From NCBI RefSeq assembly GCF_001984055.1, contig NZ_LYVO01000001.1:124001-188000 (forward strand): a DNA stretch of 64,000 nt. The letters are read 5' to 3'. Positions 16,911 to 27,137 of the stretch are shown piece after piece. The translations under genes and the position numbers were made by a program. The DNA comes from Variovorax sp. KK3 (lineage in GTDB: Bacteria; Pseudomonadota; Gammaproteobacteria; Burkholderiales; Burkholderiaceae_C). The stretch's first letter is position 1. Every line of letters starts with the position of its first letter. The notes beneath the pieces are model-generated. The model saw nothing but the letters and a program-made list of their open reading frames with translations. It searched no databases and had not been told where the DNA came from.

Positions 16911-18118
16911 GAATGAGCTCGGTTCTGGATGAAGTTCACGATGCGCTGTGCGGCCTCGGTGCACTCGGCGGTGTCGGCGACCAGCGCCATGCGGATGCGC
17001 CCGCGGCCCGGGTTGGTGCCGCCGGCGTCGCGCGCGAGGTAGCTGCCGGGCAGCACGGTGACATTGTATTGAGCGTAGAGCTCGCGGGCGAAGGCCTGGT
17101 CGTCGCCCTGCCAGGCGGCCGGCACGCCTGCCCACAGGTAGAAACTGGCATCGGGCAGGCGCACGTCGAGCACCTGCTCGAGCACCGGCGTGACGGCGGC
17201 GAACTTGGCGCGGTACTGTGCGCGGTTGTCGACCACGTGCGCTTCGTCGCCCCAGGCCGCGATGCTGGCGGCGGCCACGGCGCCGCTCATCGCGCTGCCG
17301 TGGTAGGTGCGATAGAGCAGAAACGACTTGATGATCGACGCATCGCCCGCCACGAAGCCGCTGCGCAAGCCGGGCACGTTGCTGCGCTTCGACAGCGAGG
17401 TGAGTGCGATCAGCTTGCGGAAGTCGCCGCGGCCCAGTGCGGCTGCGGCTTGCAGGCCTCCGAGCGGCGGCTCGTCGCGGAAGTAGATTTCGCTGTAGCA
17501 CTCGTCGGCCGCGATCACGAAGCCGTGGCGGTCCGACAGCGCGAAGAGCTTCTTCCACTCGTCGAGTGGCATGACGGCACCCGTGGGATTGCCGGGCGAG
17601 CAGACGAAGACCAGCTGTGTCCGCTCCCACACGTCGCCGGGCACGCTGTCCCAGTCCACCGCGAAGTTGCGCGCCGGCACGCTCGGCACGTAGTAAGGCT
17701 CCGCGCCCGAGAGCAGAGCGGCGCCCTCGTAGATTTGATAGAAGGGATTGGGGGACAGCACCACCGGGGCGGGCGACTTCGACGGATCGATGACCGTTTG
17801 TGCCAGGGCGAACAATGCCTCGCGCGAACCATTGACCGGCAGCACCTGGGTGGCAGGGTCGAGTTCGAGCGCGTAGCGGCGCTGCAGCCAGCCGGTGAAG
17901 GACTGCCGCAGTTTCAGGTCACCGGCGGTGGCCGGATACGCGGAGAGTTGCCCGAGGCCAGCCGTCAGCGCTTCCTTGATGAAAGCAGGGGTCGGATGCT
18001 TGGGCTCGCCGATGCCCAGGCTGATCGGCGCGAAGGCCGGGTTCGGCGTGACCTCGGCGAACAGGCGGCGCAGGCGCTCGAAAGGATACGGTTGCAGCTT
18101 GGAGAGCAGGGGATTCAT
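16907..18118 (-). CDS. dapC: DapC, succinyldiaminopimelate transaminase
   Basis: A PLP-dependent class I/II aminotransferase making N-succinyl-LL-diaminopimelate from the keto form and glutamate. The 403 residues include the fold-type I landmarks [24 protein letters not shown] (Asn/Pro contacts), [12 protein letters not shown] (Asp to pyridine nitrogen) and [21 protein letters not shown] with the Schiff-base Lys. The dapD overlap downstream makes the DapC assignment much more likely than a general aminotransferase. It starts 25 bases after argA, whose product feeds arginine synthesis. Confidence 0.9.
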   Translation of the reverse strand: MNPLLSKLQPYPFERLRRLFAEVTPNPAFAPISLGIGEPKHPTPAFIKEALTAGLGQLSAYPATAGDLKLRQSFTGWLQRRYALELDPATQVLPVNGSREALFALAQTVIDPSKSPAPVVLSPNPFYQIYEGAALLSGAEPYYVPSVPARNFAVDWDSVPGDVWERTQLVFVCSPGNPTGAVMPLDEWKKLFALSDRHGFVIAADECYSEIYFRDEPPLGGLQAAAALGRGDFRKLIALTSLSKRSNVPGLRSGFVAGDASIIKSFLLYRTYHGSAMSGAVAAASIAAWGDEAHVVDNRAQYRAKFAAVTPVLEQVLDVRLPDASFYLWAGVPAAWQGDDQAFARELYAQYNVTVLPGSYLARDAGGTNPGRGRIRMALVADTAECTEAAQRIVNFIQNRAHS

Positions 18119-18143
18119 GTCGTCGATGTCGCGTCGTCGATGT

Positions 18144-19490
18144 TCAAAGCTTCTTCACCAGCACCTGGCTCTTGCGGTCCCAGTTGTACTTGCGCTTGCG
18201 CGCTTCGGGCAGCCACTCGGGGTTGACCTGCTGGAAGCCGCGCTTGAGGAACCAGTGCATGGTGCGGGTGGTGAGCACGAAGATGCTGTCCAGGCCGCTG
18301 GCCTTGGCACGATGTTCGATGCGCTTGAGGATGCGCTCGCCGTCGCCTTGCGACTGCGATTGCGGCGACACGGTCAAGGCCGCCATCTCCGCGGTCTTCG
18401 CTTCCGGGTAGGGGTACAAGGCGGCGCAGCCGAAGATCACGCCGTCGTGTTCGATCACGCTGTACTGGCCGATGTCGCGCTCGATCTCGGTGCGGCTGCG
18501 CTTGACCAGCGTTCCGTCGCGCTCGAAGGGCTCGATCAGCTGCAGGATGCCGCCGATGTCGTCGGCCGTCGCCTCGCGCAGCGATTCGAGCTTTTCGTCG
18601 ATCACCATGGTGCCGATGCCGTCATGCACGTACACCTCCAGCAGCAGCGAGCCGTCGACCGCGAAGGGAATGATGTGGTTGCGCTCCACGCCGGCCTCAC
18701 AGGCCTTCACGCAGTGCTGAAGGTAGAAAGCGGTGTCGCTCGGGCGCTGCGCGGGCGAAAGCGAGGCCAGCAGCTTGCGCGCGCTGTCGAGCGGAAGCTC
18801 GGTGTCGATCGGGTTGTCTTCGCCGACCGGGATCGTCGGATCTTGCGCGATGCCCGGCACCTCGGTCAGAAAGATCAGCTTGTCGGCCTGGATCGAGATC
18901 GCCACGCTGGTCGCTACCTCTTCCATCGTCAGGTTGAACGCCTCGCCGGTCGGTGAGAAGCCGAAGGGCGACATCAGCACCATCGCGCCGAATTCGAGGC
19001 CGCGGCGGATGCCCGCGGCATCGACCTTGCGCACCAGGCCGGAATGCTGGAAATCGACGCCGTCCACCACGCCCACGGGACGCGCGGTGATGAAGTTGCC
19101 GGAGATCATGCGCACGGTCGATCCGGCCATCGGCGTGTTCGGCAGGCCCTGGCTGAAGGCCGCCTCGATCTCGTAGCGGAGCTGGCCGGCGGCCTCTTGC
19201 GCGCAGTCGAGCGCCACTTCGTCGGTGATGCGGATGCCGTGCGAGTACTTCGCTTCGTGGCCCTTGGCGCGCAGTTGCTCGTTGACCTGTGGGCGGAAGC
19301 CGTGCACCAGCACCACCTTGACGCCCATGCTCTGGATGAGCGCCAGGTCTTGCGCGATGCTCGGCAGCTTGCCGGCGGCGATGGCTTCGCCGGCCATGGC
19401 GACCACGAAGGTCTTGCCACGGTGCATGTGGATGTAGGGCGCCACCGAGCGGAACCACGGGACGAAAGTGAAATTGAAGACGGTGGACAT
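18144..19490 (-). CDS. argA: ArgA, N-acetylglutamate synthase
   Basis: Acetylates glutamate with acetyl-CoA, the first step of arginine synthesis, usually feedback-inhibited by arginine. The 448-residue protein (E. coli 443) joins an amino acid kinase-like domain (about 20-285; opening RSVAPYIHMHRGKTFVVAMAG, and KVVLVHGFRPQVNEQL) to a C-terminal GNAT acetyltransferase domain (about 295-440; AEMAALTVSPQSQSQGDGERIL). The classic argA architecture is complete. It begins only 10 bases after the vapC stop, leaving no room for its own promoter there, and is followed by dapC after 25 bases. Confidence 0.95.
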   Translation of the reverse strand: MSTVFNFTFVPWFRSVAPYIHMHRGKTFVVAMAGEAIAAGKLPSIAQDLALIQSMGVKVVLVHGFRPQVNEQLRAKGHEAKYSHGIRITDEVALDCAQEAAGQLRYEIEAAFSQGLPNTPMAGSTVRMISGNFITARPVGVVDGVDFQHSGLVRKVDAAGIRRGLEFGAMVLMSPFGFSPTGEAFNLTMEEVATSVAISIQADKLIFLTEVPGIAQDPTIPVGEDNPIDTELPLDSARKLLASLSPAQRPSDTAFYLQHCVKACEAGVERNHIIPFAVDGSLLLEVYVHDGIGTMVIDEKLESLREATADDIGGILQLIEPFERDGTLVKRSRTEIERDIGQYSVIEHDGVIFGCAALYPYPEAKTAEMAALTVSPQSQSQGDGERILKRIEHRAKASGLDSIFVLTTRTMHWFLKRGFQQVNPEWLPEARKRKYNWDRKSQVLVKKL

Positions 19491-19500
19491 AACCGGCGTG

Positions 19501-19908
19501 TCAGGAAAAGGGGTTCACGAGCTTCAGCGGCCCGAATTCGCGGCCGTGCTGCAGATCTTCGCTGTACAGAATGTCGGCGCCACTGCGGATGGCGGCCTGC
19601 ACGATCATCGCATCGAAGATCGACAGGCCATGTTCCACGGCCGTGGCGGTGGCGGACTGGCACAGCTTCAGGTCGCTGTCGACCACGGGCCAGAGCGTGT
19701 AGGCCTGCACCAGTTCCGCCGCGATGGCCTCGGGGATTTTCTGCTTGCGGGTGAGCACGCTGAAAAGCTCGATCAGCACTTGCGTGCTCACCATGCCGGC
19801 ATTGCCGGCGCTGGCAGAGGCGACCAGCTCGCGTGCACGTGCCTGCTTGGCCGCATCGCGGGGGTCGACGCAGTAGACGAGGACGTTGGTGTCGAAGAAC
19901 GCCGGCAT
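19501..19908 (-). CDS. vapC: VapC-type PIN-domain toxin
   Basis: A 135-residue PIN-domain ribonuclease, normally silenced by its antitoxin and acting on tRNA or rRNA when free. The four expected metal-binding acidic residues are all present: Asp6 in FFDTNVL, Glu47 in LIELFSVL, Asp99 in IFDAMIV and Asp118 in LYSEDLQHG, so the enzyme looks active. It begins 3 bases after the antitoxin gene and ends 10 bases before argA. The target RNA cannot be told from the sequence. Confidence 0.88.
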   Translation of the reverse strand: MPAFFDTNVLVYCVDPRDAAKQARARELVASASAGNAGMVSTQVLIELFSVLTRKQKIPEAIAAELVQAYTLWPVVDSDLKLCQSATATAVEHGLSIFDAMIVQAAIRSGADILYSEDLQHGREFGPLKLVNPFS

Positions 19909-19911
19909 CGA

Positions 19912-20244
19912 TCAGCGGGGCGCTCGTGAAGTCGCGGTGTGATCGCGGTCGTGGTCGCGGTCACGGCTGCGGAAGTTGCCGTCGTACAGCTCGTCGCGCA
20001 GGGGGCGGCGCTGTGCATCCGCGTCTGCCGTCTGGGGCGCCGCGTGCGTCGCGGCGTTGTCGATGGCGGCCATCAATCTGGCAGTGGCTTCGTCGCGCTG
20101 CTTTTGCCGCGTGTCGTCGCTTTCATTGACGTACTGCAGCAAGAACTCTCGCACCTTGGCGCTCAACGAGGTGCCCTGCTGGATGGCGCGAACGCGAGCC
20201 TGCTTGATGAGTTCGTCGTCGACGGAAATGGTGAGATTGGACAT
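19912..20244 (-). CDS. vapB: VapB-type ribbon-helix-helix antitoxin
   Basis: A 110-residue protein. Residues 1-45 (MSNLTISVDDELIKQARVRA and the following helices) are a ribbon-helix-helix DNA-binding domain. A polar helix follows (about 45-75), and PLRDELYDGNF (about 80-91) resembles the toxin-binding tail motif of PIN-toxin partners. The last 20 residues, rich in Arg, Asp and His (RSRDRDHDRDHTATSRAPR), are an unusual extension. A CAGGAG ribosome site precedes the ATG. It is divergent from hrpA across 68 bases, where its operator should lie. Confidence 0.82.
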   Translation of the reverse strand: MSNLTISVDDELIKQARVRAIQQGTSLSAKVREFLLQYVNESDDTRQKQRDEATARLMAAIDNAATHAAPQTADADAQRRPLRDELYDGNFRSRDRDHDRDHTATSRAPR

Positions 20245-20279
20245 GGCGCACTCCTGGCGGCCATCTTACACAGAAACAC

Positions 20280-20301
20280 GTGAACCTGTGAACCAGTGAG
20301 C
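20280..20301. promoter_or_regulatory. Direct repeats in the vapB/hrpA control region
   Basis: GTGAACC occurs at 20280-20286 and again at 20288-20294, with a weaker third copy (GTGAGC) starting at 20296, so the unit recurs every 8 bases. It lies between the divergent vapB and hrpA starts, where an antitoxin-bound operator is expected. Ribbon-helix-helix proteins often bind tandem short repeats 8-12 bases apart. Binding is not shown. Confidence 0.4.
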
Positions 20302-20312
20302 GCTGCTGCATA

Positions 20313-23300
20313 ATGCCAGCCGTGATCGAGTCCCCAGCACAACCGCGCCTTTCCATCGAGTTCCCCGAGTCCTTGCCGGTGTCGGCGCGGCGCGACGAGA
20401 TCATGGAGGCCATCGCCGCCCACCAGGTCGTCATCGTCTGCGGCGAGACCGGCTCGGGCAAGACGACCCAGTTGCCCAAGATCGCACTGGCCCTGGGCCG
20501 CGGCAAGCTCAATGCACCGCCGGGGCGCGGCCGGCTCATTGGCCATACGCAGCCGCGCCGCATCGCCGCCAGTTCGGTCGCCAAGCGCATCGCGGAGGAA
20601 CTAAAGACACCTCTGGGCGATGTGGTCGGCTACAAGGTGCGCTTTCAAGACCGCCTGTCGCGCGACGCTTCGGTCAAGCTGATGACCGACGGCATCCTGT
20701 TGGCCGAGACGCAGACCGATCCGCTGCTGAAGGCCTACGACACGCTGATCATCGACGAGGCGCACGAGCGCTCGCTCAACATCGACTTCCTGCTGGGCTA
20801 CCTGCGCGAGATCTTGCCGCGGCGACCCGATCTGAAGGTGATCGTGACCTCGGCCACGATCGACGCGGAGCGTTTCGCGCAGCATTTCGCCTCTGCGAAG
20901 GGCCCTGCGCCGACGATCTATGTCTCGGGCCGGATGTACCCGGTCGAGCAGCGCTACCGCCCCTTCGAGGAGTCGCGCGACCACGACCTGAACGATGCCA
21001 TCGCCGATGCGGTCGACGAACTCTGGCGCGATCCGCGCGATGCCGGCGACATCCTGGTCTTCCTGCCCGGCGAGCGCGAGATCCGCGAGGCGGCCGACCA
21101 TCTGCGCAAGCACCTGAGCCACCAGCCACTGCTGCGCAACGCCGAGGTGCTGCCGCTCTTCGCGCGCCTGTCGCAGGCCGAGCAAGACCGCATCTTCGAC
21201 AGCCACAGCGGCCGCCGCATCGTGCTGGCGACCAATGTCGCCGAGACCTCGCTGACCGTGCCCGGCATCCGCAACGTGATCGACGTGGGCACGGCGCGCG
21301 TCAAGCGCTACAGCTTCCGCAGCAAGGTCGAGCAGCTTCTGGTCGAGCCGATCAGCCAGGCTGCGGCCAATCAACGGGCGGGCCGTTGCGGGCGCGTCGC
21401 CAACGGCATCTGCATCCGGCTGTACGACGAGAAGGACTTCCTGAGCCGCCCGCGCTTCACCGACCCGGAAATCCTGCGCTCTTCGCTGGCCGGGGTCATC
21501 CTGCGCATGAAGTCGCTGCACCTGGGCGACGTGGAGCGCTTTCCGTTTCTGGAGGCGCCACAGCGGCGTGCGATCGCCGACGGCTACCAGCTGCTCAACG
21601 AACTGGGCGCTGTCGACGATGCGAACGAGCTCACCCCCATGGGGCAGGAGCTGGCCAAGCTGCCGCTCGACCCGCGGGTCGGCCGCATGATCCTGGAGGC
21701 GCGCACGCGCGGTGCGCTCGAGGAAGTTCTGGTGATCGCCAGTGCCCTGTCGGTGCAGGACGTGCGCGACCGGCCGCTCGAGGCGCAGCAGCAGGCCGAC
21801 CAGGCGCATGCCAAGTTCGACGACGAGAAGAGCGAGTTCAGCGGCTATCTGCGCTTGTGGCAGTGGATTCGCGATGCACGCGGCGGCCACGGCGATACCC
21901 ACAAACTCAGCAACCGCCAATACGAGCAGCTGTTGCGCCAGAACTTCATCAACATCCGCCGCGTGCGCGAGTGGCGCGACATCCATTCGCAGCTGTTGAC
22001 GGTGGTGACCGAACACAAGTGGCGCATCAACAGCGCGCCCGCGGGCTACGAGAGCCTGCACCTGTCGATGCTTTCCGGCCTGCTCGGCAACGTGGGCTGG
22101 AAGATGGAAGAGGAAGAGGCGTACCTGGGTGCGCGCGGCATCAAGTTCCATCGCCATCCGGGCGCGCATCTCAAGAAGAAGCCCGGGCGCTGGATCGTCT
22201 GTGCCGAGCTGGTGGAAACCACACGTCTCTTCGGCCGCGGCATCGCCAACATCGAGCCGCAGTGGCTCGAACAGGTGGCGGCCCACCTGCTCAAGAAGCA
22301 GCTGCTCGACCCGCATTGGGAGAAGAAGGGCGCGCAGGTGATGGCGATGGAGCGTGCCACGCTGTACGGGCTCGTGGTGTACAGCGGGCGCCGTGTGGAT
22401 TTCGGCCGGATCGATCCGGTCGCTGCGCGCGAGATCTTCATTCGCGAGGCGCTGGTCGGCGGGCAATGGGAAACCCGGCTGCCGTTCCTGGCGGCCAACC
22501 GAAAGCTGGTGCGCGAAGTCGAAGGCCTGGAGCACAAGTCGCGCCGGCAGGACGTGCTGGTCGACGAGGAGCTGATCTACGCCTTCTACGACGCGCAGCT
22601 GCCGCCTGACGTGGCGAGCGGCCATGCCTTCGAAAGCTGGTACCGCCAGGCCTCGAAGGACGCACCGAGGCTGCTGTACCTGGCGCGCGAGGAGCTGATG
22701 CGGCACCAGGCGGCCGGCATCACGACGCAGTCGTTTCCGCCCACCTTGCGCCTCGGCGGCGTGGACTGCGCGGCCACCTACCTGCACGAGCCCGGCGATC
22801 CCAAGGACGGCCTGACCGTGTCCGTACCGCTCTTCGTGTTGAACCAGGTGAGCGAAGAGCGCTGTGAATGGCTGGTCGCCGGCATGCTCAAGGACAAGGT
22901 GCAGGCGCTGCTCAAGAGCCTGCCGCAGCGGCCGCGCTCCCGCTTCGTGCCCTTGCCCGAGTCGGCCGCGCGCCTGGCCGCCGAGCTGTCGCTGCCCGAG
23001 CGATTCGGTCAAGGGTCATTGACCGAGGTGCTGCTCAAGCGCGTGCGCGACGAAACCAGCCTGGACGTGAAGCGCACCGACTTCAAGCTCGACATGCTGC
23101 CTCCGCACCTGTTCATGAACCTGCGCGTGGTGGACGAACACGGCCGCCAATTGGGCATGGGCCGCAACCTCGGCGCGCTGAAATCCGAACTGGGGTCTCA
23201 GGCACGTGGCGCCTTCCAGGCGCTGGCGGGTTTGCAGGTGCGCGCCGGCGTCGAGACGGCGCCGGCCGGAGCGACGCGTGACGCGCCGCGGCCGGCCATC

Positions 23301-24182
23301 AAGGCAGCAGACACGCCCGCCGCACTTCCCGCCGGACAGCGCTACACCGATTGGAGCTTCGGTGAACTGCCGGAGCTGATGGAGGTCCGTCGCGGTGCGC
23401 AGTCGCTGATCGGATTCCCGGCGCTGGTCGATGCCGGCGACGCGGTCACCATCGAAGTTTTCGACGAGCCTGCCGTGGCCGCCGCCAAGCACCGTGCCGG
23501 CTTGCGCCGGCTGCTTGCGCTGCAGCTCAAGGATGCGCTCAAGTACCTCGAAAAGAACATCCCCGATCTGCAGAAGATGGCGGTTGCCTACATGCCGCTG
23601 GGCACTGCCGAGGAACTGCGCGCGCAGGTTGTGGAGGTTGCTCTTGACCGCGCCTTTCTGCAGGAGCCCCTGCCCACCGATCGGGCGGCTTTCGAGCGCC
23701 GGGTGGACGAAGGCCGCGGCCGCCTGACCCTGATCGCCAACGAGGTCGCGCGGCTCGCCGGCAGCGTTCTTGCCGAATACGTGCTGGCCGCACGCAAGAT
23801 CAAGGACACCAAGATCCAGCCCGACGCGACGGCCGACGCGGCACAGCAACTGCAGCGGCTGGTAGGCAAGCGCTTCGTCGCCGACACGCCATGGCCGCGG
23901 CTGGCGCACTTCGCGCGCTACCTCAAGGCCATCGTGCTGCGCCTCGACAAGCTGCGTGCCGACCCTGCCCGCGACAGTCAGCGCCTCGCGGAACTACGGC
24001 CGCAGGAGCAGCGCTACTGGCGCCTGGTGGCCGAACGGAAGGGTGCGGTCGACGAACGAATGGAAGAGCTGCGCTGGCTGCTCGAAGAATTGCGCGTGAG
24101 CTTCTTCGCGCAGGAGCTGCGCACGCCGCAACCGGTGAGCACCAAGCGGCTCGACAAGCTGTGGGCTCAACTGCACGGGTGA
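20313..24182 (+). CDS. hrpA: HrpA, DEAH-box ATP-dependent RNA helicase
   Basis: A large RNA helicase that in E. coli processes fimbrial mRNA and helps rescue stalled ribosomes. The 1289 residues are close to E. coli HrpA (1300). Motifs in order are Walker A GETGSGKTTQLPKI (about 45-58), DEAH in IIDEAHERSLNIDFLL (about 145-160), SAT in VIVTSATIDAERF, then ATNVAETSLTVPGI and QRAGRCGRV of the second RecA domain. The winged-helix, helical bundle and OB-like region follow, and then the long C-terminal part unique to bacterial HrpA. The ATG at 20313 has no strong ribosome site. Confidence 0.94.
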   Translation: MPAVIESPAQPRLSIEFPESLPVSARRDEIMEAIAAHQVVIVCGETGSGKTTQLPKIALALGRGKLNAPPGRGRLIGHTQPRRIAASSVAKRIAEELKTPLGDVVGYKVRFQDRLSRDASVKLMTDGILLAETQTDPLLKAYDTLIIDEAHERSLNIDFLLGYLREILPRRPDLKVIVTSATIDAERFAQHFASAKGPAPTIYVSGRMYPVEQRYRPFEESRDHDLNDAIADAVDELWRDPRDAGDILVFLPGEREIREAADHLRKHLSHQPLLRNAEVLPLFARLSQAEQDRIFDSHSGRRIVLATNVAETSLTVPGIRNVIDVGTARVKRYSFRSKVEQLLVEPISQAAANQRAGRCGRVANGICIRLYDEKDFLSRPRFTDPEILRSSLAGVILRMKSLHLGDVERFPFLEAPQRRAIADGYQLLNELGAVDDANELTPMGQELAKLPLDPRVGRMILEARTRGALEEVLVIASALSVQDVRDRPLEAQQQADQAHAKFDDEKSEFSGYLRLWQWIRDARGGHGDTHKLSNRQYEQLLRQNFINIRRVREWRDIHSQLLTVVTEHKWRINSAPAGYESLHLSMLSGLLGNVGWKMEEEEAYLGARGIKFHRHPGAHLKKKPGRWIVCAELVETTRLFGRGIANIEPQWLEQVAAHLLKKQLLDPHWEKKGAQVMAMERATLYGLVVYSGRRVDFGRIDPVAAREIFIREALVGGQWETRLPFLAANRKLVREVEGLEHKSRRQDVLVDEELIYAFYDAQLPPDVASGHAFESWYRQASKDAPRLLYLAREELMRHQAAGITTQSFPPTLRLGGVDCAATYLHEPGDPKDGLTVSVPLFVLNQVSEERCEWLVAGMLKDKVQALLKSLPQRPRSRFVPLPESAARLAAELSLPERFGQGSLTEVLLKRVRDETSLDVKRTDFKLDMLPPHLFMNLRVVDEHGRQLGMGRNLGALKSELGSQARGAFQALAGLQVRAGVETAPAGATRDAPRPAIKAADTPAALPAGQRYTDWSFGELPELMEVRRGAQSLIGFPALVDAGDAVTIEVFDEPAVAAAKHRAGLRRLLALQLKDALKYLEKNIPDLQKMAVAYMPLGTAEELRAQVVEVALDRAFLQEPLPTDRAAFERRVDEGRGRLTLIANEVARLAGSVLAEYVLAARKIKDTKIQPDATADAAQQLQRLVGKRFVADTPWPRLAHFARYLKAIVLRLDKLRADPARDSQRLAELRPQEQRYWRLVAERKGAVDERMEELRWLLEELRVSFFAQELRTPQPVSTKRLDKLWAQLHG

Positions 24183-24212
24183 GGCATCGCCAGCCGAACG
24201 AAGCGGCCGGAC

Positions 24213-24244
24213 GAAGAAAAGTCCACCTCGGTGGACTTTTCTTC
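24213..24244. terminator. Strong bidirectional hairpin terminator after hrpA
   Basis: GAAGAAAAGTCCACC (24213-24227) and GGTGGACTTTTCTTC (24230-24244) are perfect complements of 15 bases, folding as a 14-pair stem with a 4-base loop. The A- and T-rich outer arms supply a U tract on either strand, so it can end both hrpA and the convergent DUF3309 gene. Confidence 0.85.
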
Positions 24245-24262
24245 AATGGTCGATCGCTTGCG

Positions 24263-24418
24263 CTATATGCGTCCCATGAGCAGCAGGACGACCACGACCA
24301 ACACGACCAGTCCCAGGCCGCCGCTCGGGCCATAGCCCCAGCTGCGGCTGTAGCCCCAGCTCGGCAGGGCGCCGACCAGCAGCAGAATCAAGACGACCAG
24401 CAGGATTGTCGAGAGCAT
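24263..24418 (-). CDS. DUF3309 family membrane microprotein
   Basis: A 51-residue protein beginning MLSTILLVVLILLLVGALPS and ending with a second hydrophobic segment, LGLVVLVVVVLLLMGRI. The two membrane helices flank a Trp/Tyr/Gly-rich loop, WGYSRSWGYGPSGG. This helix-SWGYGPSGG-helix layout is the DUF3309 pattern, common in proteobacteria and of unknown function. An AAGGAG ribosome site lies about 9 bases upstream of the ATG. It converges on hrpA with the shared terminator between. Confidence 0.85.
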   Translation of the reverse strand: MLSTILLVVLILLLVGALPSWGYSRSWGYGPSGGLGLVVLVVVVLLLMGRI

Positions 24419-24492
24419 GGAGTTTCTCCTTGGCTATTTGTGTACCGAAGCCTTGATGGTCCGCGGCGCTGCGGCGCCGGAGCGCCGGAACG

Positions 24493-24553
24493 CGCGCCCT
24501 CCGGCGGTCAGGACTCTCCTACCGTTTGTGTCAGAAGGTACGCGGAGGGCGCG
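24493..24553. repeat. Inverted repeat downstream of the aminotransferase gene
   Basis: CGCGCCCTCCG (24493-24503) and CGGAGGGCGCG (24543-24553) are perfect 11-base complements 39 bases apart. They lie just past the aminotransferase stop and upstream of the DUF3309 gene. It may be a weak terminator (no T run) or a processing site. The rest of the 24419-24578 gap shows nothing else. Confidence 0.4.
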
Positions 24554-24578
24554 GGCCCGGCTTCGCCGCGTCGAGGCG

Positions 24579-25741
<1,163 letters not shown>

Positions 25742-25745
<4 letters not shown>

Positions 25746-26683
25746 AGTTCGTAGTCCTCGTTGTGACCGGCCAACGCCTTGGCGATCAGGTTGCGATCGA
25801 GCCGGTCGGACAGCAGCTCGGCGAATTTGAAGACGAAGTTGCGCAGGTAGGCGCTGCGCTTGAAGGCGACCCGCGCGATGTTCGAACCGAACACGTGGCC
25901 CATGGGGCGTACCACCAGGTCGGCATTGGAGTCGTCGCGCACGGCCATTTCGGCCACGATGCCCACACCCAGGCCGAGACGCACGTAGGTCTTGATCACA
26001 TCGGAGTCGATCGCCTCGAGCGCGATGCGCGGCGACAGCTTCTTCTGCGCGAACGCGTGGTCGATGCGCGTACGGCCGGTGAACGACGGGTGGTAGGTGA
26101 TGATCGGCTCGGCCGCGAGGTCTTCGAGATGGATGCGTTCCTTGTCCGCCAGGGGATGCGACTTCGGCAGCACCAGAACGTGCTGCCATTCGTAGCAGGG
26201 CAGGGTGACGAGCTCCGAGTAGTCGGCCAACGACTCGGTGGCGATGCCGATTTCGGCGATTTCGTCGATCACCATGCGCGCCACCTGGTCGGGCGAGCCT
26301 TGGTGCAGGCTGACGTTGACCTTGGGATACGCCTCGCGCAACTTGGCCACGGGCACCGGCAGCACGTAGCGCGCCTGCGTGTGCGTGGTGGCGATCGACA
26401 GCGTGCCGCTGTCTTGCGCGCTGAACTGCTCGCCGATGCGCTTGAGGTTGCCCACCTCGCGCATGATCAGTTCGATGCTGGCCAGCACGTGATGGCCCGG
26501 CTCCGTCACCCGCTTCAGCCGCTTGCCGTGCCGCGCGAAAATCTCGACGCCCAGTTCTTCTTCGAGCTCGATGATCGCCTTCGAGACGCCCGGCTGGGAC
26601 GTGTGGAGCGCCTTGGCCGCCTCGGTCAGGTTGAGGTTGCGCCGCACCGCTTCCTGAACGAACTTGAACTGGTGAAGATTCAT
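25742..26683 (-). CDS. CysB/Cbl-like LysR-family regulator
   Basis: A 313-residue transcription factor with an N-terminal winged helix (about 1-60; MNLHQFKFVQEAVRRNLNLT, SQPGVSKAIIELE) and a periplasmic-binding-like sensor domain (about 90-300). The TTHTQARYVLP segment and the opening are those of CysB and Cbl, which activate sulfate assimilation or sulfonate genes in response to acetylserine or APS. It is too short for full CysB (324) by little. The stop overlaps the aminotransferase GTG. cysB cannot be told from a paralogue here, so no symbol is given. Confidence 0.85.
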
Positions 26684-26687
26684 AACA

Positions 26688-26709
26688 AATTCCGTCTTAT
26701 TTCGGAATT
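26688..26709. promoter_or_regulatory. Inverted repeat in front of the LysR gene
   Basis: AATTCCG (26688-26694) and CGGAATT (26703-26709) are perfect 7-base complements with an 8-base spacer, starting 5 bases before the LysR ATG in an AT-rich stretch. LysR proteins commonly repress their own promoter at such a site; autoregulation is inferred. Confidence 0.45.
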
Positions 26710-26746
26710 CATTATGCCTTCGATGTCTATCGAAAACACCGGAAGT

Positions 26747-27130
26747 TCAGTATTTCAGCGCCAGGCGGGCCAGCAGGTCGACGACTTGTGGCTCCTCGCC
26801 CACGGCCCGAGCGAGGGTGATGGCGACGTGCGGATGCGCCAGGCGCGATGCGTCGAGTAGCCGTGGCAGGTCTTCGCGCAGATGTTTGCCCACACCCAGA
26901 AACAGCGGCAGCACGTGGATGGCTGCGGCCCCGGCGGACACCAGTTCGGCCGCCGCGCCTTCGAGGTCCGGTTGCGACAGCTCGATGTAGGCGCAACGCA
27001 CCAGAACCGCCGGCGCGAGCTCGGCGACGCGTTGCGCCACCGCCTCGACCGGTGCCCGCCAGCGCGGGTCGCGCGAGCCGTGTGCGAGCAGGACGATGCC
27101 CGTGGTGCTGGGTGCCGCGCCTGTCGCCAT
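26747..27130 (-). CDS. cbiX: CbiX/SirB-like sirohydrochlorin chelatase
   Basis: A short (127-residue) single-domain chelatase of the CbiX/SirB class, which inserts cobalt or iron into sirohydrochlorin for B12 or siroheme. The opening TGIVLLAHGSRDPRWRAPVE has the metal-binding His of the HGSRD motif, and IHVLPLFLGVGKHLREDLP has the second conserved region including the GKH histidine. The short form acts as a homodimer. It starts 7 bases after lptG, so it may ride on the lptFG transcript. The neighbouring CysB-like regulator makes a siroheme role plausible. Confidence 0.85.
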   Translation of the reverse strand: MATGAAPSTTGIVLLAHGSRDPRWRAPVEAVAQRVAELAPAVLVRCAYIELSQPDLEGAAAELVSAGAAAIHVLPLFLGVGKHLREDLPRLLDASRLAHPHVAITLARAVGEEPQVVDLLARLALKY

Positions 27131-27137
27131 CGCGCCG

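Noticed and set aside
20601..23012. 803-codon minus-strand open frame opposite hrpA
   Set aside because: The frame exists only because hrpA avoids certain codons; no start signal, no family motif.
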